Shown one piece after another: positions 40,586 to 45,013 of a stretch of 45,013 nucleotides of DNA. The stretch spans positions 1 through 45,013 of the forward strand of contig DASXTC010000079.1 in assembly GCA_036505635.1 (NCBI GenBank), in the 5' to 3' direction. The notes beneath the pieces are model-generated. The model did not search any database, had not been told where the DNA came from, and saw only the letters and a program-made list of their open reading frames with translations. Origin of the DNA: DASXTC01 sp036505635. Its GTDB lineage: Bacteria > Acidobacteriota > Polarisedimenticolia > JACPZX01 > DASXTC01. The stretch's first letter is position 1; every line of letters begins with the position of its first letter. The translations under genes and the position numbers were made by a program.

Positions 40586-43165
40586 ATGATGAGACCCCCT
40601 ACCAGGAACCCCCTCACGCGCATGACGCCGGCCCTTCTGATGGCAGCGTGCCTCGGCATGGCGTCTCCGGCTCTCGCCATCGAAGCGCTTTCGATCAACC
40701 CCGCATGGGTGCCCAAGAACACCGCCCCCGCTTCCGCGGTGAGCACCATTCGTGGGATCGGCTTCCTGCCGGGCGCCACGGTGGCCTTCGACGGCGTCTC
40801 CGCCGCCACGACCTTCGTGGACAGCCGGACTCTGACCGTCCAGGCCCCGACATCGACGGTGGGGAAGATCGCTCGTGTGGTCGTGACCAACCCGGGCGGC
40901 GCCAACGACGATCTGTACCCCTTCATCTACACCGACAAGAACATCTACGTCTCGTCGACCGGAAATGACTCCAACAACGGCACCTCGACCGCCACGCCCA
41001 AGAGGACGGTTCGCGCGGGGATAGACCTTGCGACCTCCGCGCCGACGTTCCTGATACGGGTCACCGAGGGGCGCTTCGGAGACAACTCCCTGCCGCTGCC
41101 CAACGGCGCGGTGCTGGCCGGCGGCTACAACCTGGCCTTCACTCAGCGCGATCCCGATCAGTTCGTCTCGGTGGTGGACTCCAGCCAGTTCGGCTTCAAC
41201 CTGCGCAGCTTCGGTCTCGACGCCAAGGTGGTGGTCGACGGTCTGACCTTCATGAATGGCCTGCGCGAGGGCCTCGGTGGCGCGGGCCTCGAGTTCGTGG
41301 GGGACCAGGTCGCCGTGAGCAACAGCGTGATCGTGGGCAACAAGGCTTCGGGCATGGGCGGGGGCATCTACATCGAGTTCTCCACGTCGTACAGCGGGCG
41401 TACCTCCATCAGCAAGAACGTCATCCTGGGCAACCGGAGCTATGGCGGCTCGGGTGGTGGAATCACGGTCTACCCGCTCTACACTCTGGGCAGTCCCCTC
41501 GAGGTGGCGATCACCGACAACTACATCGCCGGCAACCGGTCGATGATGTCGCGTGGGGGCGGCATCTCCGTCTCCACGAACGCCTTCTACGGATACAACA
41601 CCCTCAACCTGAAGGTCGTCGGCAACACGATCGTCGGCAACAGCGCGAAGGCGGGCGCCGGCATCGATCTCAACCTCTCGAACTACAGCGACGTCCTGAA
41701 CCTGCTGGTCGACAACAGCGTGGTGACCTTCAACCGGGCGGCCGGCGACGGAGGGGGAGTGACCGCCGCCGGACTGGGGATGCTCGCAGGGTCGCTGAAC
41801 GGGACCACGATCGCCTCCAACACCGCGGCGCCGGGAGCGGGGGCCGGTCTGACGATCGGGCCGGCCGTCACCGTCGATCCGTCGTTCGTCGCGAAGGACC
41901 TCATCGTCTGGGGAAACGTTGCGGACGACAGCTCCGGGCCGATGTCGCTGACCTACTCCGACGTGGGCAGCGGAGGCGTCTCCGGTCTGGGAAACATCTC
42001 GGTCGATCCTCGCTTCATGAAAGGCCTTCGCGGCCGCTTCTACCTTTCTCAGAACGACCCGAACAGCCCGATCAGCCCGGCCCTGGACGCGGGAAGCGAT
42101 ACATCCTCGGCCACCGGCAACGACACGCTCACGACCGCCGTGGATGGCTCCCTCGACCTGGGCATCCTGGACATGGGGGCTCACTTCGCCCCGGCCCCGC
42201 CAAACTCGCCCGATCCGATCGTGCTCAACCGGCTCGACCCGGAAGTTGGGGACGTCTCCGGGACCGACTGGGTCCTGCTGAGGGGCAAGGGGTTCGATCC
42301 AGGGGTCCGCGTCAACTTCGGGTTGGCCGAGGCCACCAACACGGTCTACATCGACTCCTCGAGGATCCTGGCCCAGCCGGGGGTGCACACTCCGGGTTAC
42401 GTCACCGTAACGGTCACCAACCCCGACGCGACCTCCGACGCGATCGTCGGCGCGTACGGGTACATGGATACCATGCCACCGGTGTGGGACACGACGGTCG
42501 GCGCCCAGACCGCCCGCAATCCGCTCGACTGCGTGCGTAGCGTCATCGTGGACTGGAACCAGGCGACCGACGCACTGTCGCCTCCCGTCAAGTATGAGGT
42601 CTACCGGTTCGACTGCGACCCGACGCCGGGTGCTCCGCAGCCCTGCCTGAACTACTTCGACTTCATCCCGTCGAGCACGAACCGCGTGGCGATCACCGGA
42701 GAGCTTTCCTTTCTCGATACGGCCATCCCGTCAAGCGGATCCACCGACCCGCAGTACCTCTACATCGTGAGGGCGATCGACTCGCACTCCCCGATCAACA
42801 GGGAGCTCAACTACGCCAAACGCCATGTGATCGCCTCCAAGAACACCTCCGACACGACGCCCCCTTCGCCGGTAGGCGACACGGTCGAGATGCCGGGGGG
42901 GAACCTGATCGACTGGGGTTTCGCGAGCGGAGCGCTGACCTACAAGCTCTACCGGGAGACGATCCCCTCGCGTTACGCCACGCCGGCGACCCTGACGGCG
43001 CTCATCCAGCTGACCGTCGCCAACAACGATCTCGACGCCGACGGGTTCGTGGACACGCAGTACACCGACGCGGCGATCCCGTTGCCGAGCCAGATCTTCT
43101 ACTACAAGGTGACGGCGCTCGACCCGTGTAACATCGAGACGAAGAACGCCGACCTACTCCCCTGA
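40586..43165 (+). CDS. Secreted right-handed beta-helix protein with IPT/TIG domains
   Basis: 859 residues with a Sec signal peptide (TPALLMAACLGMASPALA, about 14-31). An IPT/TIG domain (33-115) is followed by a DUF1565-like opening, KNIYVSSTGNDSNNGTSTAT, and parallel beta-helix rungs from about 130 to 480, seen as repeating SNSVIVGNKASGMGGGIYIE, VVGNTIVGNSAKAGAGIDL and similar N/G-rich turns. A second IPT domain follows at about 545-630, then a Fn3-like region (VIVDWNQATDALSPPVKYEVYRF) to the end. No sortase, Por or autotransporter tail was seen. Probable surface or extracellular polysaccharide-binding or adhesive protein; catalytic residues of a polysaccharide lyase are not evident. Preceded by its own promoter. 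Confidence 0.8.
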   Translation: MMRPPTRNPLTRMTPALLMAACLGMASPALAIEALSINPAWVPKNTAPASAVSTIRGIGFLPGATVAFDGVSAATTFVDSRTLTVQAPTSTVGKIARVVVTNPGGANDDLYPFIYTDKNIYVSSTGNDSNNGTSTATPKRTVRAGIDLATSAPTFLIRVTEGRFGDNSLPLPNGAVLAGGYNLAFTQRDPDQFVSVVDSSQFGFNLRSFGLDAKVVVDGLTFMNGLREGLGGAGLEFVGDQVAVSNSVIVGNKASGMGGGIYIEFSTSYSGRTSISKNVILGNRSYGGSGGGITVYPLYTLGSPLEVAITDNYIAGNRSMMSRGGGISVSTNAFYGYNTLNLKVVGNTIVGNSAKAGAGIDLNLSNYSDVLNLLVDNSVVTFNRAAGDGGGVTAAGLGMLAGSLNGTTIASNTAAPGAGAGLTIGPAVTVDPSFVAKDLIVWGNVADDSSGPMSLTYSDVGSGGVSGLGNISVDPRFMKGLRGRFYLSQNDPNSPISPALDAGSDTSSATGNDTLTTAVDGSLDLGILDMGAHFAPAPPNSPDPIVLNRLDPEVGDVSGTDWVLLRGKGFDPGVRVNFGLAEATNTVYIDSSRILAQPGVHTPGYVTVTVTNPDATSDAIVGAYGYMDTMPPVWDTTVGAQTARNPLDCVRSVIVDWNQATDALSPPVKYEVYRFDCDPTPGAPQPCLNYFDFIPSSTNRVAITGELSFLDTAIPSSGSTDPQYLYIVRAIDSHSPINRELNYAKRHVIASKNTSDTTPPSPVGDTVEMPGGNLIDWGFASGALTYKLYRETIPSRYATPATLTALIQLTVANNDLDADGFVDTQYTDAAIPLPSQIFYYKVTALDPCNIETKNADLLP

Positions 43166-44755
43166 GCCTTCGACGTACCTCGCTCCCGGCACCCCAAGGA
43201 TCTCACGGGCGATCGCCTCGCTGTCGGCCGCGCTCGGCTTCACGTAGTACCAGTGATAGCCGTCCGCGGGGCGCGAGCTCTTCTGGATGACGGCCACGAG
43301 ACGGTAGCCGCGCTCCTGAGCGTACCGGTGCATCAGCTTCGTCATCGCCTCCCACCGGTCGGCCCCCGCAGGCGTCCACCGCTCGCTGTACCGCGGCGTG
43401 TCGACGTGGAACATGATGAGATCGGGGACCCGCGAATCGATGTAGGACTCGGTGAGCCCCGCGTGGGCCACCGTCTCGTCGTTGAGGCCGAGCGGATCGA
43501 GCGTGACCCAGTCCGACAGGTAGGGCAGATACCCGGCCTCTGACGTCATCATGACGTGGGAAGCCGGTTCGAACCTGGCCAGGCGCCGGCCGATCTCGAA
43601 GCGGTCGTCGTAGACTCCGCGATGATCGCTCGCGTGGATCATGCGCGCCGAGCTCGCAAGGAGGAGGCCCGCCAGGCCCGCGGCCACCGCGCGACCCGCC
43701 AGGCTCCCGGGCTCCGCCGCGCCGGTGGCGCGCCTCAGGGGAGCGGCGACCAGGGCGTCGAAAGCCGGCGCGGCCAGCGCGAGCAGGATCGCGTACGACG
43801 GAAAGAGGAACCTGAACCCCACGTCCTGGATCATCGCGAACCGGAGGTAGCAGGCCATATAGAGGAGAGGCACGAGCGCGAGCAGGAGGTACCGGCGCCG
43901 GCGGGGCGCGGGGAGGGTCAGGAGCCACACGCCGATGAGCGCGAGAGGCAGCAGGCAGAAGTGAAACACGAACGTCGCGATGCGGACTGCCGACTCCGGG
44001 TTCACGGCCCCATGGAACACCTTCACGTAGAAAGTGTTCGGAAACGGGTATCCGAAGTAACAGGTGCGCCAGACGTAGTAGACGGCTCCCGGGGCCGCCA
44101 GCAGCAACGCCTGGTCGCGCAGGAACCTCGGCCATGCCAGAGGAAGCCCGCTCGACATCAGGGCCATGTAGAGCAGGGCAGCGAAGAGGACCCCTTCGGG
44201 TCGCGTCAGGGCCAGGGCCAGCAGGCAGAGGGCCAGGAGGCGCCCGGACCGGTCCGCTCCTGAGGGCTCGTCGACGATCCGGCACGCGAGCAGGAAGCTC
44301 CAGAGCATCAGAAGCGTGTAGAGAGGAGTGGAGAACCCCGTGCCGGCGTGAAGGACGGTCGTGGAGGCCGCGTAGCAGCACGAGACAAGCAGCGCCGTCC
44401 CCCTGCCCGTGCGAAAGAACCGGCGCGAGGCCTCGTACAACGTCACGGCTCCGAGGCACGAGAAGACCAGCCCGAGCGCCTGCAGCGTGCCCAACACCGG
44501 CGCCCCGAGCCTGATGATCAGCGCCGCCATGAGCATCCAGGCGAACTCGGTCGCCCCCTCGACGGGATCCTCGCCCACGTTCCAGACGATCCCGTGCCCG
44601 GTGGCGAGGTGGGTCGCGTAGCGCAGCAGGATGCAGGCGTCCTCCGCCGGCACCGGCCTCAGGTAGGCGAAGAGCGAAAGCAGGATGGCGATCGGCAGCA
44701 GCGCGAGGAGGAGCTCGGAGGATGGGTGCCGCCGCGGCTGCGCCATGCCTGTCAT
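43154..44755 (-). CDS. GT-C fold membrane glycosyltransferase-like protein (AftB-like)
   Basis: 533 residues with roughly ten hydrophobic helices over residues 12-360 and a soluble C-terminal part (about 375-533). The first extracytoplasmic loop reads PAEDACILLRYATHLATGHG and continues into IVWNVGEDPVEGATEFAW, the acidic loop motif of GT-C enzymes related to mycobacterial arabinofuranosyltransferase AftB. AFALTRPEG-type sequence (ALALTRPEGVLFAALL) and YFGYPFPNTFYVKV are further family features. The likely donor is a polyprenyl-phosphate sugar; donor and acceptor are unknown. ATG 44755 or 44746 is possible. The 3' end overlaps the convergent beta-helix gene by 12 bp. Confidence 0.78.
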   Translation of the reverse strand: MTGMAQPRRHPSSELLLALLPIAILLSLFAYLRPVPAEDACILLRYATHLATGHGIVWNVGEDPVEGATEFAWMLMAALIIRLGAPVLGTLQALGLVFSCLGAVTLYEASRRFFRTGRGTALLVSCCYAASTTVLHAGTGFSTPLYTLLMLWSFLLACRIVDEPSGADRSGRLLALCLLALALTRPEGVLFAALLYMALMSSGLPLAWPRFLRDQALLLAAPGAVYYVWRTCYFGYPFPNTFYVKVFHGAVNPESAVRIATFVFHFCLLPLALIGVWLLTLPAPRRRRYLLLALVPLLYMACYLRFAMIQDVGFRFLFPSYAILLALAAPAFDALVAAPLRRATGAAEPGSLAGRAVAAGLAGLLLASSARMIHASDHRGVYDDRFEIGRRLARFEPASHVMMTSEAGYLPYLSDWVTLDPLGLNDETVAHAGLTESYIDSRVPDLIMFHVDTPRYSERWTPAGADRWEAMTKLMHRYAQERGYRLVAVIQKSSRPADGYHWYYVKPSAADSEAIAREILGVPGARYVEGSGE

Positions 44756-44876
44756 GGGATCTCTCGGCTCGGGGCCCGCCGTTGCGTCAATGGCGTCCGA
44801 GGCGCGCGGAGCTTACCATATGAGGCCGTGCGGGCCGGCAGGCATGATCTCCCCCCGCGGCAGGAGACCGAACGCG

Positions 44877-45013
44877 ATGAGCCTGGAGCTTTCACGGCGG
44901 CTCGAGGTCAGCCGGCAGCATCCGTATCCGCTCATCGCCGCGCTCGGCCTGGCGCTCGCCATCGGGACGATAATCCTGCGAATTCCCGTCCCGGCCTTCT
45001 TCATGGGGATTCT
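44877..45013 (+). CDS. Start of a membrane protein gene (3' end outside the window)
   Basis: The first 45 codons of an open frame that runs off the window: SLELSRRLEVSRQHPYPLIA, then a hydrophobic helix with ALGLALAIGTIILRIPVPAF. AGGAGA lies about 10 nt before ATG 44877; in-frame ATGs at 44844 and 44820 are possible alternative starts. The charged N-terminus followed by a first membrane helix resembles the opening of multi-spanning glycosyltransferase-like proteins, and the divergent neighbour is one, but too little is present for assignment. Confidence 0.5.
   Translation, partial: MSLELSRRLEVSRQHPYPLIAALGLALAIGTIILRIPVPAFFMGI

Noticed and set aside
39608..42388. 926-codon open frame on the minus strand across the beta-helix gene
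   Set aside because: Antisense shadow caused by third-position GC bias; it crosses two real plus-strand genes and a promoter, and shows no motif.
44813..45004. 63-codon minus-strand frame at the window end
   Set aside because: No ribosome site or motif; the plus-strand frame at 44877 has a ribosome site and a membrane helix.
1..45013. CRISPR arrays, tRNA or rRNA genes, prophage
   Set aside because: No regularly spaced direct repeats, cloverleaf-like conserved TPsiC sequence, rRNA signature or phage structural gene was seen on either strand.

Overview
The window is high-GC, densely packed bacterial DNA carrying a ribosomal/RNA-polymerase gene block, a complete late lipid A/inner-core LPS operon, O-antigen sugar genes, cyclic-di-GMP signalling genes and many envelope proteins. 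Kdo transferase, LpxK, a lipid A acyltransferase and three ADP-heptose genes show a diderm (Gram-negative-type) cell. The overall style (separate HldE halves, long rplQ tail, TPR-rich membrane proteins, extracytoplasmic beta-helix protein, many GTG/TTG starts) would suit an uncultured Acidobacteriota-like lineage. That placement is an inference from gene content and not something the sequence proves.

Layout. 1-1940: 3' end of rpsD, then rpoA and rplQ, closed by a clear intrinsic terminator. 1977-5189: carB. 5316-8628: three-gene ABC-2 export operon (ATPase, permease, permease). 8625-8901: a compact inverted-repeat element (MITE-like) beginning exactly at the stop codon of the second permease. 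8977-11954: cheR overlapping a secreted M1-like metallopeptidase gene. 11967-17357, minus strand: waaA-lpxK-lpxL-like-gmhB-hldA-hldC, an almost fully overlapping operon behind a near-consensus promoter. 17534-19660: histidine kinase and RpfG-like HD-GYP response regulator. 19968-22142: gmd and perosamine synthase, giving GDP-perosamine. 22164-25955, minus: two tandem TMTC-like membrane/TPR proteins. 26149-29122: cysteine desulfurase overlapping a membrane HD-GYP receptor. 29103-29585, minus: small membrane protein. 29798-30403: lexA. 30449-30616: structured intergenic DNA. 30625-31566, minus: BtuF-like binding protein. 31663-33621: PilZ protein, secreted coiled-coil protein, alpha/beta hydrolase. 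33602-36001, minus: thiolase and Tat-exported glycosylasparaginase. 36164-37345: MFS transporter. 37349-37627, minus: small unknown. 37785-40408: anchored TPR protein and an unknown protein. 40586-43165: secreted beta-helix/IPT protein. 43154-44755, minus: GT-C membrane glycosyltransferase-like protein. 44877-end: start of another membrane protein.

How it fits together. The minus-strand LPS operon supplies Kdo addition, the 4'-phosphate and an acyl chain of lipid A, and three of the steps to ADP-heptose (gmhA and hldD are not here). The nearby gmd/per pair would supply an O-antigen sugar. The two TMTC-like proteins and the AftB-like protein are probable lipid-sugar-dependent glycosyltransferases. 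Two HD-GYP proteins and one PilZ protein give turnover and sensing of cyclic-di-GMP, but no GGDEF synthase lies in the window. I saw no tRNA, rRNA, CRISPR array, prophage or intact transposase. The most unusual items are the 277-bp inverted-repeat element, the likely CTG start of waaA, the tandem TMTC-like genes and the structured lexA/btuF intergenic region.
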